Positions 23,946-36,340 of a stretch of 64,000 nt of DNA are shown here, one piece after another; position 1 is the first letter of the stretch, and each line of letters opens with the position of its first letter. The notes below the pieces were generated by a model. The model had not been told where the DNA came from. It ran no database searches and worked only from the letters and a program-made list of their open reading frames with translations. A program made the translations under genes and the position numbers. Source of the stretch: Lutjanus erythropterus (taxonomy: Eukaryota; Chordata; Actinopteri; Lutjaniformes; Lutjanidae); assembly GCA_020091685.1 (NCBI GenBank), contig CM034604.1, positions 6,561,820-6,625,819 on the forward strand, written 5' to 3'.

Positions 23946-24838
23946 GCAAGTGAACATAAACATAGCATGACTTAAAATGTTTTAACAAAATCTGCTTTGT
24001 GAAGGTTTTATTATGAGGAAAGGCAATCAGTACATTTGTTAGAACACAAGGTTAAATTTGTTGTGTTTTGGGGAGTAACATTAAATTAAACTTTTGTTTA
24101 CAAAGAAAAAAATCTCCAGTGTACCTTTAATATGAATTCAAAATTTAATTAAACTCCTGCAAAATCTCACCAAGGCCTTCATTTAATTCCATACAATGAA
24201 GTGAAGATGTCCATGACATAAAGTACATGCAGTCATAATTGGTCATCAGTGGGCTCTCACTACTAACAGCAGGTACTCCCCACTGCACAGCATTAGACAG
24301 TAAGCCAACTGCCCTAGCAACTGTTGCTATGCTACCATACATAGTAAATCCAGTCACTTCTGTATTTGAGCTGAGTTCAACCTTGCATTTCATGCGATCA
24401 TCTCCCAATCCTTATAATACTCACTGCAGGGTGGTGCTTTGAGCCACATATGAAGATAGAAAGGTAATGAATATTTTTGGCTTCTCATGTGATTGATTGA
24501 TAGGATTGCATGTTAATCCATACGTTTTGAGCACTTTAGGAAATTAGGGTCTAATGATATATAGTTTGTACTTTGTTTACTGTGCATATAACCAAGCACA
24601 TAAACCATAATCTGACCAAGTAGGTTTTGTATTTTTCACTTTGAAACCTTACTCCTTTTATATCAGTTATTCGTAAAGACACAAAATCTATAAGAGTACT
24701 CCTCTAGTAAGTGATTAAAGGATGTATTAAGCATTTTTCCCTGCTATATTTGCCAGTCTTCCCTTTAATGAAAAAGTAAAGAGCTGCAGCTGCTTGGCTC
24801 AATGCTGTCTAAATGTGCCAGTATCATCTGTACAGTTC
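23946..24838. other. No recognised feature
   Basis: An 87-codon minus frame at 24145-24408 has a tidy amino-acid composition but no motif I recognise, no splice context and a competing plus-strand frame. Not called. Confidence 0.35.
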
Positions 24839-25905
24839 AATTTAAACTACACTACCCAGTTGGCACCAGACATCAATCTGATATCAGGTAGATGTTGGAG
24901 CCAAGGTACGTTATAACCATTTCTGGTTCCCAACCAAAACTCTGTCTGTCCAATGTTAGAGGTCGATGTAAAGACAAAGTTAGGTTTTGACATCAGTTCG
25001 ATGTTAATTTCCAACCAAAATTTAACAGCTGCCCAATATTGGTGGTTGATGTAAACTCTGCACTGAGAGTCACCAGATGTCCAATTTTGATTTCCAACCA
25101 AAATTTAACATCTGCCCTATCAACTTTGGTGGTTGATGTCAAGCCAACGTTAGATTTTGATGTCAACCTAATTTTGATTTCTGACCAAAATTCTCTCTAA
25201 TCTCTCTAATGTTGGAGCTTGATGTCAACTCAAATTTGGAATTTGACATCAACTCAATAGTAATTTTCAACCATAAGTCATTTTTTTTCCCAGTGCTGTA
25301 GGCTGATGTAAACTGAGCGTTGAGTTTCGATGGGGATCTGATTTTGTTTTCCAACCAAAATTCAATGTCTGTCCAGCATTATAGTTCAATTTAAAGGCAA
25401 CATTAGGTTTTGATATCAACTTGATATTAATTTCAAGTCAAAATTTAACATCTATCCAATGTTGAAGTTAGTCAAAACTCAATGTTGGGTTGAAATCAGA
25501 CATCAATTCAATATTCATTTGTAACCAATATTCAACATGGGTTGTTGTAAACCCAGCACTGAGTTTTGATGCATATCCGAGCCAATGTTAGATATTGACA
25601 TCAACCTAATTTTGATTTCTGACCAATATTTCTAACATGCTTGATGACAACGCAACACTGGGTTTTGACAGAGATACAATTTTGACATCTAAAATTCAAC
25701 ATCTGCCCAACATTAGAACTTCATGTCAAGCAAACGTTGAGTTTTGACAGATACCCAAAATTGATTTCCAATCAAAATTCAACATAGGGTTTTGACATCA
25801 ACACAATTTTTATTTCCAGTCAAACCTTATGTCTGTCCTACATTGAAGTTTGATGTCGCATGAATGTTGGATTTTGACATCAACCCAATTTTTTATTTTC
25901 AACAA
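24839..25905 (+). repeat. Tandem array, about 84 bp unit, about 13 diverged copies
   Basis: Each unit contains 'tttccaaccaaaattcaaca', 'tgcccaatattggtgg' and 'ttgatgtcaa' with 'gttaggttttgacatcaa'. The 'ccaaccaaaa' core recurs near 24925, 25006, 25086, 25173, 25258, 25344, 25428, 25513, 25611, 25677, 25760, 25809 and 25890, mostly 80-87 bp apart. Two shorter intervals (66 and 49) and one longer (98) reflect partial units. The array starts and ends in diverged copies. Confidence 0.85.
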
Positions 25906-27689
25906 AAATTTCACCACTGTCACCATTTTAACCATTTGTTTATTCAGTACAGTTGACACAAGTAGAAACCACATACAGGTAGTTTTGTCAATGTATTATT
26001 TTTTAAATTTGGGGGCAAAAGCCAGAAAAGTCATTCAGCTCAATTTCTTGTTGTCTGTATTTACTGAACAAAACAATTGTGCCACTCAGTGTTTTGTTTT
26101 CATCAGTGGGTGGGCCTCAGTGCTCATTTGCATTCTGATTGGTTAGAGTGTTCTATCAATCATGCACTGCGTTCTTCAGAACAGGGGCTTCATTAGTGTA
26201 GAGGCACCATCACCTCAAGTTCTATAATCAGTCAGTTACTGATAATCTTTCAATAACATCCTTTTGACATGTAATTTGGTTTAATGAATATAATTTGACC
26301 CCACTGTGCTTAATTGTTGTTCAGGTGAACATATCCTGCATTATGATTTATAATGAGAGTGGCATAACTGTGCAGCAGCTGTCACCAGCTTAAATTTGCT
26401 GCTACTCCATCTGTGCCACCAATTCACCACCGCCAGTCTCCATGTTCATTTTCACTCAGACTTTTCCTCCAGATGCACACATTGTCACAGAAAGTTGATT
26501 TGTCAGAGAAGCTGTCAAGAAAATCTAAAATATTTTTCAACATGCACATATTTATTTAGGAAGATGTTATTTGCTATGGAATACGTACCTGCACAGGCTG
26601 CTATATTTCCTCATTTCACTCATAAAGTGTTTGCAAAATGCAGAAATGAGCAGTCTGAAGTCCACACACTGAGGGTCCTGGATAAAATCACTCAGAAGAT
26701 CACTGTCATAGCAGCTGCAAGCTGTGACTTGATGGCAGTACAAAGGCCAGTTTGACGGCAGGGGTATTGTTTCCATTCTGCATCTGTTTGAATGTTGCTC
26801 AGTGTAACACAGGAATAATCAGAGAATTAGTCTTGAAACAGTTGTGAATGAAATTTCATTTGGCAGTTGCAACACAATACAGTAACACGGACACGGTGCA
26901 ACAGTTTGCTGTAGTTAAGCTTTGCAGGAAAGGAAACAAACGGAAGGAAAATTTAAATGAGAATGTTTGAGAAGACACATCAACACAGGTTGTTTATTCT
27001 TCAGCCAGAACAGGAGGTGAGATTTTAACTTCAAGTCTGTGAACAGTAGTTTGCTGCTGAAGTGATAGAAAGTTTGCCAGTGTTTGGCAACATTGTCAGC
27101 TGCTCAGTTGCTCCGTCTTCATGTAGACTGTCTGTCTTTGACCATCGTGCAGAGCATGTGTGCCAATTTGACTAATAGAGAGTCGGATGTGTGACGCTGA
27201 CTGGCCGGTCATGCTGAAAACCGGCTGGTTCTAGTTTCTGGCTGGTTGATTGGTGAATCCTTAATAACAACCACTGAAGAACGTGGGGATGTTGTTGCAT
27301 CACTGAGCCAAATGTGAGGTCCAAAAAATCCTGAACACAGAAATCACACACAGCTTCACAGTCTGACTTCACAATTCAGTACTACATAGTTCTCAGTCTT
27401 TTCACATGTTTTCAGCAACTAATTCTACTAACTCTTTTCAATGAGCCAAGGTGGAGCTGTCTTCAACATGTTTTTGTTCTTGGGTTTTTGTTCTTCCTTT
27501 GGAACAGCAGACTCAAAGATGTATGTATGCTTATATATTCTGCACCCCTCAAGTCTGGAAGAATTGCACTTCTAGCACTTGGAAAATCATGTACTGTCTA
27601 AGTTTTAGAATTTTGGCACTGACGTGGTACCAAAGTATCGTCTCTTGTGACATCCCTAACTATGTCAGAGTAGTCTGACTCAACAGATG
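25906..27689. other. No recognised feature
   Basis: About 1.8 kb of non-coding DNA. A 119-codon plus frame (26396-26755) and shorter overlaps have no domain. 'cattctgattggttagag' near 26132 echoes a common fish repeat phrase. Confidence 0.4.
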
Positions 27690-28112
27690 CACACTGTGGG
27701 TGTAAGTCCTGCCACTGGTCGCTTCAAAAGGCATTGTGGCATCTGCTATCTACGTTTTCAAAACTCCTCGCTGCAGCTGCAAAGAAAATTAGTGCCTGGG
27801 ATGCTAATGGTATGAATGTAAACAAGCTAACAGCTGTTACCTTTTCTTTTCCGATGATGTAGGCTTTTTAATGTCAGGGCTCGCCTTCCAACGTCCAAAT
27901 GTTTCGCTAAAATAAGTTCCCCTCAACATTGTTTTGCAGCAGCACCATCGTTGCACTCTGGGCTTAACTCCACCCAAGACATTTATGATTGGTTTAAAGA
28001 AATGCAAACAAAGCAGGGTGTTGTTTCCACTCTAGCAGAATGTGTATCTGCAGAGCCAGACCTTTCTCCAGCGCTGAGGACTGTGGAGAGAGGTCTGACT
28101 ATGCAAGACTAA
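27690..28112. mobile_element. Non-autonomous element ending in a 'ggtctgactatgcaagacta' hairpin
   Basis: The right end carries 'agccagacctttctccagcg' and 'gtggagagaggtctgact', which are inverted and form a terminal hairpin. Internal phrases ('tgggcttaactccaccca', 'tgattggtttaaagaaatgc', 'caacattgttttgcagcag') match a very abundant teleost TIR repeat I recognise. The left end is degraded. Confidence 0.6.
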
Positions 28113-28475
28113 TGTCAGTGTGATGCAAAGAAATCTTTAAAAAAAGAGCATGTGGAATTCATGCCTATGTTCTGGAGAATCCTTCCTGATTGTTAAGAAT
28201 ATGGCCCATCCAGTGCGGAAATAATGACAAGTTCTGGCGTCTATCTTGACATTTACATCGCTAGACTCTGGACTGATGGATGCCTCGCTGACTGGACTTG
28301 CAAGGTTGATTGGCTACCTGCCTGCCTGCCTCTCCACCTGCCTCCTTCACAAGTTGCAGAGTACAATTTATCAAGTGCTGTGCAACACCCCCGTTCTGAG
28401 TGTTAAAGCATAGGGGAAGGCCAGTATGTGCGCGCCTTTGTGTCATATTATGTGCATATTATACATGTGCGCGCT
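28113..28475. other. No recognised feature
   Basis: Short unique-looking spacer with 'gcctgcctgcctctcc' simple sequence near 28320. Confidence 0.4.
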
Positions 28476-28830
28476 TGCTTTCCATTGGCGGCACTTTGGT
28501 TCACCGGTAGAGTTTTTGCTTCGCACAAAGGCCTCTCTCCCTCCACTGAACTGTGAAGTGCAGCAATTTATTTTTACTGGGGCCTGATGGCTCGTGAATG
28601 GGGGTGAAGATAGCGGCCGGGCTATGATACATGGGCTTTCCCGTGCTCACCTTGGGGGTCTCCTTTTCTGCTCCATATCATTATGAGAGCTTCTACATTA
28701 TCACAGCGGGAAATGGAAAATGCTTTGTCGCAATGTGGCTGAGGAGAATGCGGATTACAGGAGCTATTTCCAAACCACCCGAAATAAAATCTGTTCCAAG
28801 CGAGCTGCGGCACTGGATGTCCTTGTCCTT
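28476..28830. other. Candidate conserved non-coding block
   Basis: Unique, balanced-composition sequence including 'gcagcaatttatttttactg', 'ggctcgtgaatgggggtg' and 'ccacccgaaataaaatctg'. There is no repeat similarity within the window and no coherent coding frame. Impression only. Confidence 0.25.
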
Positions 28831-29645
28831 GTGTGCGCTGTGGATGTGTTGTGTTTTTTTTTTTGTTTTTTTTTGGTTTGTTTGCTACCCTTTATTATTG
28901 TGCATGTTCTCCTGTGGGACTGTGGCGTTTTAGTTTCTGTGGGTTTTTGTTCCGCTGTCCTGATTTCAGAGCAGGGGGCTTGTGGGACCAAGGCTGCAGA
29001 AGCAAAAAATCAATAGCTTTGCGAACAACAACATTTTACCAGCGACGAGTGCATTCATCAAGTAAAAAGCAGCTCTACTCAGCGAGTGGATCTCCCTGTG
29101 TATTACTCTTCAGAGCTGCAAATGTGTCGTGTTATAGATGTGGCCTGTGAGAGCAGAACGCTCCCTCCCCGTGTCTGCTGCTGTTGTTAACTTTATGGAG
29201 CCCTCAGGAATCGCACTTACCTTTCAATGGGTATAGATGTGTTTATAACTGTTGTCATATGTGCCCCAGTTTCGTGAGGATGGAATTTAATGAGTGATGC
29301 TCTCAGGGGATGTGACTCAAAGTAAATGTAGGAGCAGCTCAGCAGGTCTAATCTGGAACACAGACTATATGTTTGGCAGCAGAGTTTCCACACTGATACA
29401 TAAGATTTGAAGTGTAATGCTGTTAATAGAGACGGTTTGCTGAACACTGGGGAAAAGGTACAACGTTTGACACTGAATCGCTCGTTATCCGCCGGTAGAT
29501 AATTACCCTTTCACCTTTAGCTTGATTGGTGAAAATCACCAGTCTGGCCTACAAGGCTCCGATCACACCTACGCTCTCTATACAACTCCAGAACATTTTC
29601 TTTTTCAGACCCTCCATACCTGATTAACATCCAGGCTTGTTAAGC
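28831..29645. other. No recognised gene; T-rich tract
   Basis: 28853-28877 is a T-rich tract that opens hydrophobic frames (98-105 codons) with no real domain. The rest is unrecognised. Confidence 0.4.
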
Positions 29646-29647
29646 TC

Positions 29648-29895
29648 TACATTGTAAAAACGAAACCGTTTTTTAAGCCCAACTCAAATTCTTAAGTTTT
29701 GAAAAGGTTTTACCAACTACTGATCTTTTGTTGGGATGATTTACTTTTCTTCTTTGATTTTTAGAAACTCAAAACACTGTACTAAAAAAAATACTGATTG
29801 ATACTAATTAATTTAAGTGAAAATAAATGTTAAAATTAAAATATTTTTAATTAAAAGTATTTAATTCAAATTTGATGACTTTAGATTTACCTTGA
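29648..29895 (+). repeat. Foldback MITE (CACTGTAAA family), left arm copy
   Basis: Starts 'tacattgtaaaaacg' and continues 'aaggttttaccaactactga' and 'gatgatttacttttcttctt', as in the inverted right arm at 50820-50900. The right half is lost or too diverged to see. Confidence 0.65.
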
Positions 29896-29933
29896 CAAAA
29901 TTGAAAAAGACTTGCAACTTGACTTGGACTTTA

Positions 29934-30046
29934 ACACTGTTTTGTGGACTAAAGAAACTAAAGCTGACCTTCAATCAGCATGAGGGTGAGGAGATAATGG
30001 CTGAATTTTCATTTTCATTTCATTTTTGGATAAACTATACCTTTAA
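29934..30046 (+). repeat. Angel-like MITE fragment
   Basis: 'gttttgtggactaaagaaac', 'cttcaatcagcatgagggtg', 'aggagataatggctgaattt' and the end 'ctataccttta' match the right end of the element at 52266-52810. It is the terminal ~110 bp only. Confidence 0.65.
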
Positions 30047-31985
30047 CCACAATGCTGCTTTTGGAATTGGACATAAACTGTGAACTATATGTCTAACAGG
30101 ATAGAAAAATTGGTGAAGAGCCCCATTAAAATCCAGATGAAACACTACTTCGAGTGAACCTACCGTTGCTTCTGTATAGTGACATTTTTAATGACTGAAA
30201 CAGGACGGTCAGGTGAGATGCAACATTGGGAGATTTTTGATTTGAATGTTGAAAAGTTGGTGTGTGATAATCAAAAGTACCATGCTGTTACTAGTTAGCT
30301 AACTAATAGGGCTAGTTTGGTAAAAAAAAAAAAAAAAAAAACTGAAATTGCGATTGCGATGCAATTAGTGAAAATTTTCAGTTTTGATCACAAGTTTCCT
30401 GTTCACTGAAAAAAAAATCCCTTAAAATTCTGACCGTCTCTACCAAACAAACGTTTTCTTTCATCTAGAGCAGTGTTTCTCAGACTTTTTACACTGCCTA
30501 CCACTTCAAAAAATATTGAGCTTTTTTGCGCCACTTGGTTCTTGGTTCTCGCAGCTGCTACTGCTACTGTTTACTTTAATCGTGCTTCTTCAGTAACCAC
30601 TAGTGCATGTGCTCAATTCACTGTTCTCTCAACATGTTTGCTTGAAATATTTTCCTCCTTGTATGGACTTCTGCTCATAATTGTTTATATTTGGAGCCAT
30701 GATTATGGTGTGTCTGTATCTAGAGAACAGGATTTTTAGGCCAGGTCATCTCTGCATTACTACAGCACCTCATTATAATACTGTTTTCTCATATATACAC
30801 TTGTCCTTTTTCAAAAAACTGTGATCTGGTTCTGTGATTTGGATATTGCACTTGGCCTCGTTGCAGTTTTATTGCAGACAACTCATGTTTGAGGATGTTT
30901 ATTTCAGCAGCAGAACGTAGTTAGAGTTTGGTGTCTAGGCTCCGACTTCATCACACCCCACAGATTATGTTTACATAGAGATATTGAGGCATGATGAACA
31001 AACATCTCGGACCCCGTGTCAGAGCCTGCAGGTGGATGCTGGGGTGGAGGTGGGGCTAAAAGAGCAGACAGCGACACCAGTGCAGGGCAGCAATGCATTG
31101 ACAGGCAAAGGGAGAGATGGGAGGTTTAAGCAGTTTAAATAGACCGCCAGATTTGGAAGGGTGCGTTTGTCATGTACTGCAGAGAGTGAAGCATGTCACA
31201 TGTGATTGGTGGTGCAGCTCGAATTGACCGCCTGAACTAGCTCACAGACTTTGCCACATTTGTGATCAATTGCGCAGCCTACTAACTAATGAATTTTAGG
31301 TCTGTGCCACTAAAAGTTGAAGACTGATTGGTGGGTGGATGTCATATCATTGGTTGATCCATGCTCATTTTTGATATAAGACTACAAAGATAACTTTTTG
31401 TAGTGTTTTTTGGCACGTATTTTTAAAGAGGTGCACAATGAGCTGGGGCTGTGACCTCAAAAGGTTAAAATGAAAGTAAAAGTAAAGCTTCCAGATCTGC
31501 TCCTATTGGCTGTTTTCTCCTGTATTTACTTTAATGCCAACAGACTCGTCCCCAGTTCAGTCCCCCCTCTGCCGGTCTGAATTTCATAGTTCAGTTTTCA
31601 AAGAGCAAAAATATCTCTACACAGCAGAGCGGATGATGCTGCAGTGATGAAAATGAAATGTCAGTGCTGATAGCATCGTGGACACAAGATTACTGCAGGC
31701 TCACATTCAGAAATTAATCTCATCAATATTTCTGTTAGTGAAACAGAAAACACTGCTGGTGCAGTTCTGCTTCCTCCAAACAAATCAGAGCTCTTAGCCG
31801 AGCCTTTGATTACTGCTGCTCAGTGGAAGCGTGATAGATTTTTTTTTTTCTTAACCAGAGCAATTGGGCTCATTGCTCATTACACACAGTGCCACAGCGA
31901 GAGAATGGATGGGACATTAGAGAGGGGGGGTAATTTTCTCAATGTGTGTGTGTCGCATGTGCACATTTGTTTGCGCCCTCAGACC
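30047..31985. other. No recognised gene
   Basis: Non-coding. A poly-A run of about 20 lies at 30321-30340. 31300-31420 and 31440-31560 show nothing specific. An 88-codon plus frame (30473-30739) is T/C-rich nonsense. Confidence 0.4.
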
Positions 31986-31990
31986 AGTGC

Positions 31991-32125
31991 GGTAGCCTGG
32001 TGGCCCAGTCGTCAGGCGGATTAGCCCTGTAGGTGGAGGGTCGGGGGTTTGACTCTGTGCCTGCGTGTCCTTGGACAGAGACTCTTCTCTGCGTGAGGGT
32101 GTCACCCAAATCGCCTGAATGTAAA
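31991..32125 (+). mobile_element. tRNA-derived SINE head
   Basis: 'tggcccagtcg' at 32001-32011 fits a pol III A box and 'ggtttgactct' at 32046-32056 fits a B box (one mismatch from GGTTCGANTC). Around them is a tRNA-like layout ('ggcggattagccctgtaggt'). It is followed by 'gtgtccttggacagagactc', a phrase typical of fish SINE bodies. No full body or tail is visible, so the copy is truncated. Confidence 0.6.
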
Positions 32126-32129
32126 TGCT

Positions 32130-32420
32130 CTCCTGTGCATCGAGCTCAGAAAGTTGCGGATGCGTTGTTGTTCCCGGGTGTCATTTTTATTATGCTCAAT
32201 GACTTTATAGGGGCTGTGCGGAGCGTCAAGGGCAGCCATAATAAATGTTGGGGTTTTAGCATCAGTGCTCTCCCGGCAGTGAATAATGATAAGGCTCTGT
32301 GTTGTGTGGACCGCCGCATGCCTGACCTTCAGACGAGGCCTGGCCTCCGTGATTCATATAAGCACCCACTCCGGTCTAAAGACCAATATAGAGTTGTCCT
32401 GAAAAGGGCACTTTGAGAGA
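32130..32420. other. Candidate conserved non-coding block
   Basis: Balanced-composition unique sequence, e.g. 'gtgtcatttttattatgctc', 'agccataataaatgttgggg' and 'gtgaataatgataaggctct'. A plus frame of 127 codons (32033-32416) runs across both the SINE end and this block, which argues against it being a real exon. Confidence 0.2.
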
Positions 32421-34323
32421 CCATTTGTAATATGAGTTGACACATGCTAAAAGCTCTGGATTTAGTTTGTGCTTAAAGAAGAAGGGGGCCTTAAAGGAGA
32501 AATCTGTAGTTTATTTATTGTAATAAATAATAAAATGACCATGATGTGTGTCCTGTCCTCTTCACACATCTTGCATAAATTGACAAGCAGATAAACTCCA
32601 TCCCCAATTACCACACAAAAATTGATGTATCAAGTTGTCTGTCTTTAATGAGGTAACTGGCAGTAGGGTAAAACTGAGAAAGAAAAAAACATACAATTAA
32701 AAAAGGGTGTCGTACAATAATGTATATAAGGGAAGTATTAAACGAGAAATAATAGAGTGTATTAAACAATACAAATATTTTCCAAATGTACCATAAGTTG
32801 GCTACTGGAAGCATAATGTACATATTATTATCTGCATACAAACCTTACAGATTTCTCAAATGTGTGAAAATATTCATATACATGAATAAATGAATAAATG
32901 ATGAACCCAAAGTTTTATTTTGACATACCAACAATGCTTTCAAACGCCCGAACCTCAGGATGATGTTTGATGAAAGAAGGCATGAGCTTTCCCCTGGTTC
33001 TGACATGATGTCATCAGCTAGAGACACAGATTATGTGATCTGATTGGCTGCAATACAAATCCACCAGCAGAGGGTGCTGAGCCACAACTAAAAATACTGA
33101 CTAATAAAATAACTGACTGATTGACACGTTGTTCTACTTTACCAGAGATCGAGGAAACAGGCTAGGTTGAAATACTCGCTTCAATTGAAATAAACGCTTT
33201 TAAGTTTCCATTCTGCACCAGAATAAGTGTTTTGCGTGTCCTTTTCACGTTATTCAAACTAGTTAGTTCAAATTAATGCAGAATTTTCACCAAATGGGTC
33301 AGTGTCTGTTCATGAGTTGTAAGAAATTCGTAATAATCTTGTTGAAGGCGTAGATGTTTCTAGCTGTTAAATTGAGCAAAATGTTAATGGAGTTTGGCAT
33401 GCAGTGAGACAGGCAGCCAATTAAGTCGCTGTCCAGGTTGTGTTATTTCAGAGATTTTGTTTTCAGGATAAAGGGGTCAACTTTACATCGCCAGAAAGCC
33501 AAAAAAGCTGATAATTTTACAGTGGATTGTAACTGGTTGTTGCTTGTTATTGTCCATTTAGGAGGTATCCTGCAGAGCTCCTGCAGAGCTCCTGCAGCCT
33601 GCTTGCCTCTGCTGTATCTGAGGACAAAGGTACAGGAGGAAATATTATTAAACAAGATCACAACCTATTTAATGTACAGTCTATGGCTCCAGCCTGTTAT
33701 TTGCACCACTGTAGTAATTTTTGCAAGTGCAATGGCTACATATTGCTCCTTTAAATGAAGAAAAGATCTATTTAGATGTCATATATTGAAAATGTAGTTA
33801 ATACTAATGGTTAATAGGGCTGGGTGATAGAAATTGCAGACAGTACACTTCTTCAATTGACTTCAATATACTGTTGATTGGATAATTTATCATCAAAACA
33901 CAAATAGCCAATCACATCACGTCACATGCTATTGTTTTGGTATCAGAAGTTGAATAGAAAGATGAGCCTACAAACTGATGGTAAACCCACGGGATTGGAC
34001 TGTGTGGGTCTGTGTAGGCCTTTGATTGGCACTGATGGAACAAAAAAACACCTTCAGCACATTGGTGCACGGAGTCCAATGACGTCACTTTATTCCCAGC
34101 ATAGCTCTGTCTGTCTTCAATCAGAGCAGATGAGAACTTTCAAAATAGCTCTGTGGGTGTACAGGGCCTTTAAGAGCAACTTTCAAGTCTTGTTGTTTAC
34201 TTGTCTAATCTACATCTTTTAATTTTTTTTTCTGTTTAACTAGGCTGAGTGTCCAATCACTATTAGTTGAAACAACTATCAGGCTGTCATTTTGGGGAGG
34301 AACTTCTCTTGTTTTTTAAGATT
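32421..34323. other. No recognised gene; small direct repeat
   Basis: 33568-33600 has three near-identical 'ctcctgcagag' units. The rest is AT-rich non-coding sequence with no repeat family I can name. Confidence 0.4.
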
Positions 34324-34384
34324 ATTTCTGGGGCTCAAATCCCTGTACCTGGGCTGCACACTAGACCAACTGAGCTACCAGAGC
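34324..34384 (-). repeat. tRNA-like pseudo-sequence (SINE head or tRNA pseudogene)
   Basis: On the minus strand the 5' end reads 'gctctggtagctcagttgg'. It has an A box (34366-34377), a B box 'gatttgagccc' (34331-34341), and a partly paired acceptor stem (GCTCTGG against CCAGAAA, 5 of 7 pairs). The total is only about 61 nt, so the anticodon region is shortened. It cannot be a functional tRNA. Confidence 0.45.
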
Positions 34385-35905
34385 AATAACTTTTTTTTTT
34401 GAGAAAAATTTGCTTAAATATAGCAAAAAATAATAATATCACCACAACCTCAAACAACTGTATGAAATTAATTTAAAAAAATCTAAATACAGAGCCAAAG
34501 GAGCGGGGTTATATTCTGTAAAAGAGATAAACTCATATATTCTCACTTCTTTGGTCAGGGAACCACAATGCTTAACTTTTCAAGGTTGTATAAAAAACTT
34601 TTGTTAGCCATTTTTTCTCATAAGTGTATTACTTCTTTCTCATAAATTAACCACTTATGATTAAAAAAAAGCCCAAGTTTTTTTCTATTAAATTTATGAC
34701 TTTAATTTATATTCTGAGATATTTATAAGAATATTACCCCCCTCCCTGGATCTGTGTAATTTCTTTTCTTTATTTATTTTAACGACCAGTGTTGCCAATG
34801 CAAAATCCAGCAATATTGTACTGTGACATTAAAATGATCATATTTTAACAAAGATTATTGTACATACAGAAGCAACCTGTGAAGGGCCAGGATACTTCAC
34901 TGAATGTCAAAACTTTACAATGTGCACCATATTACACGGAGGCTCTGTCATCTGAACAAGACAGCAGATGTGTATCGCTTTACGCAGGATCAATTTCAGC
35001 CTATCACACAATGACTCCCTGTGATCTTACCTTTCAAAATAAAAGCCCCAGACTGTGTCACTGCTCTACCAGCTGCTTCATCAGTGTGATGCTGATTCGA
35101 CTGGTTGATCTCAAACATGGTTTTGTCGCAGGTTTATGGAAATGTCAAAATGATCATACTGTACAGTTGTTAAAATTATGGTAGAAATATGATAACTATC
35201 ATACATCTGATGTGGAAATATTATATTTTATACACTATTAGAAACCAGTAGGTTAGAATAATTTAGCTTACATTGCATCCTGTTATAGGCCTGCGTCTGT
35301 GCCTTCACCTCCTCTTACCTTGATTATTGTAAATCAATCTTGCTCCTGGTGGAGTTCATGATTGACAGCTGAGTGATTATCAAAACTGATATTTTTTAGA
35401 TTTAGACATTTAATATTTTACTCACACTCATTGCTGCTTCTTTAACACCATTTTCTGACATGCTAGGAATCACAGTACAGAGTAAAACAGTTTACTTTAG
35501 GTGAAGTCACAGGTGTAGTTTAGATCTCAGCTTCTAAAGAGACCACCTTATTTTCATCCGGACACCACAGGTCACGATGGTCATTTTGACCGTTTTCAAA
35601 TTTATATGGGCAACATCTTTGTTAAATTAGAAAATGGTGCCTGGATTTTCCTAAAAGTTTCTGCATGTTCATTTAAAATGTTGTATTTATATAAATTACA
35701 CCAACAGCAAAAATAATGTGATCATTTTTTACCTATTTATTTTTTAACATATTTTTATGTTATGTTACTTTTTGCACAGTTGGAGATGCATCTCGGTTGC
35801 TTAGCAACTATCATCGTCTCTGTCAATAAAACTTAACAAGTGGTCTTGAGTTTCAATTTTTACATTTTAAAATACAAATAAATAATTAATTAGACTCAAT
35901 TAAAA
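34385..35905. other. No recognised feature
   Basis: AT-rich non-coding DNA. A 108-codon plus frame (34858-35184) has no recognisable domain and no splice context I would trust. Confidence 0.4.
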
Positions 35906-36340
35906 ATACAGTAGGGGAGACCAGGGCCGGTTGTAACAATTTTTGTCACAGCTCCTATGAGTCACTGAATTTTTGTGTCAAAGCTCTTTTTAAAATATTT
36001 TAAAACATTTCCAGTCTTTTCCCATTCTTAATGTTAAAATGACATGTTTATAGTCTTACAAAATACATTTAACTGTTTCTCACACTGAGTAAGTCTGGAT
36101 TAATCAAAAATTAGATTTGTGTCACTGATAGTTAGTATTGTACAAAAAATGACTGCTATTAATATATGCAGTCATTACTGTTTACTACACGTGATGGCAT
36201 GCATATTGATAAATATATAAATAAGTTTTACAACATTTATTTTGGTTTTATTTCATTTTTAAAAAGATAAGCTAACGGAAGAAATGTATTAATCTCTTAG
36301 TTGGGTATTTTATGATGACAGATAACAGAGTTTGGAAGTC
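35906..36340. repeat. Possible dispersed repeat ('caggggagacc' type)
   Basis: Begins 'acagtaggggagaccagggc' and 'cggttgtaac', a phrase I associate with fish interspersed repeats. The remainder is AT-rich and unassigned, so the right boundary is arbitrary. Confidence 0.25.

Noticed and set aside
24145-24408. 87-codon minus frame with even composition
   Set aside because: No known motif, no evidence of splicing, and a 67-codon frame opposes it.
28631-29150. Overlapping plus frames near 100 codons with Phe/Cys-rich middle
   Set aside because: The middle is a T-rich tract; the three frames are all open because of it.
32033-32416. 127-codon plus frame
   Set aside because: It begins within a tRNA-derived SINE head and runs into unrelated sequence.
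34324-34384. Functional tRNA gene
   Set aside because: Only about 61 nt, acceptor stem mispaired at two positions, anticodon region shortened.
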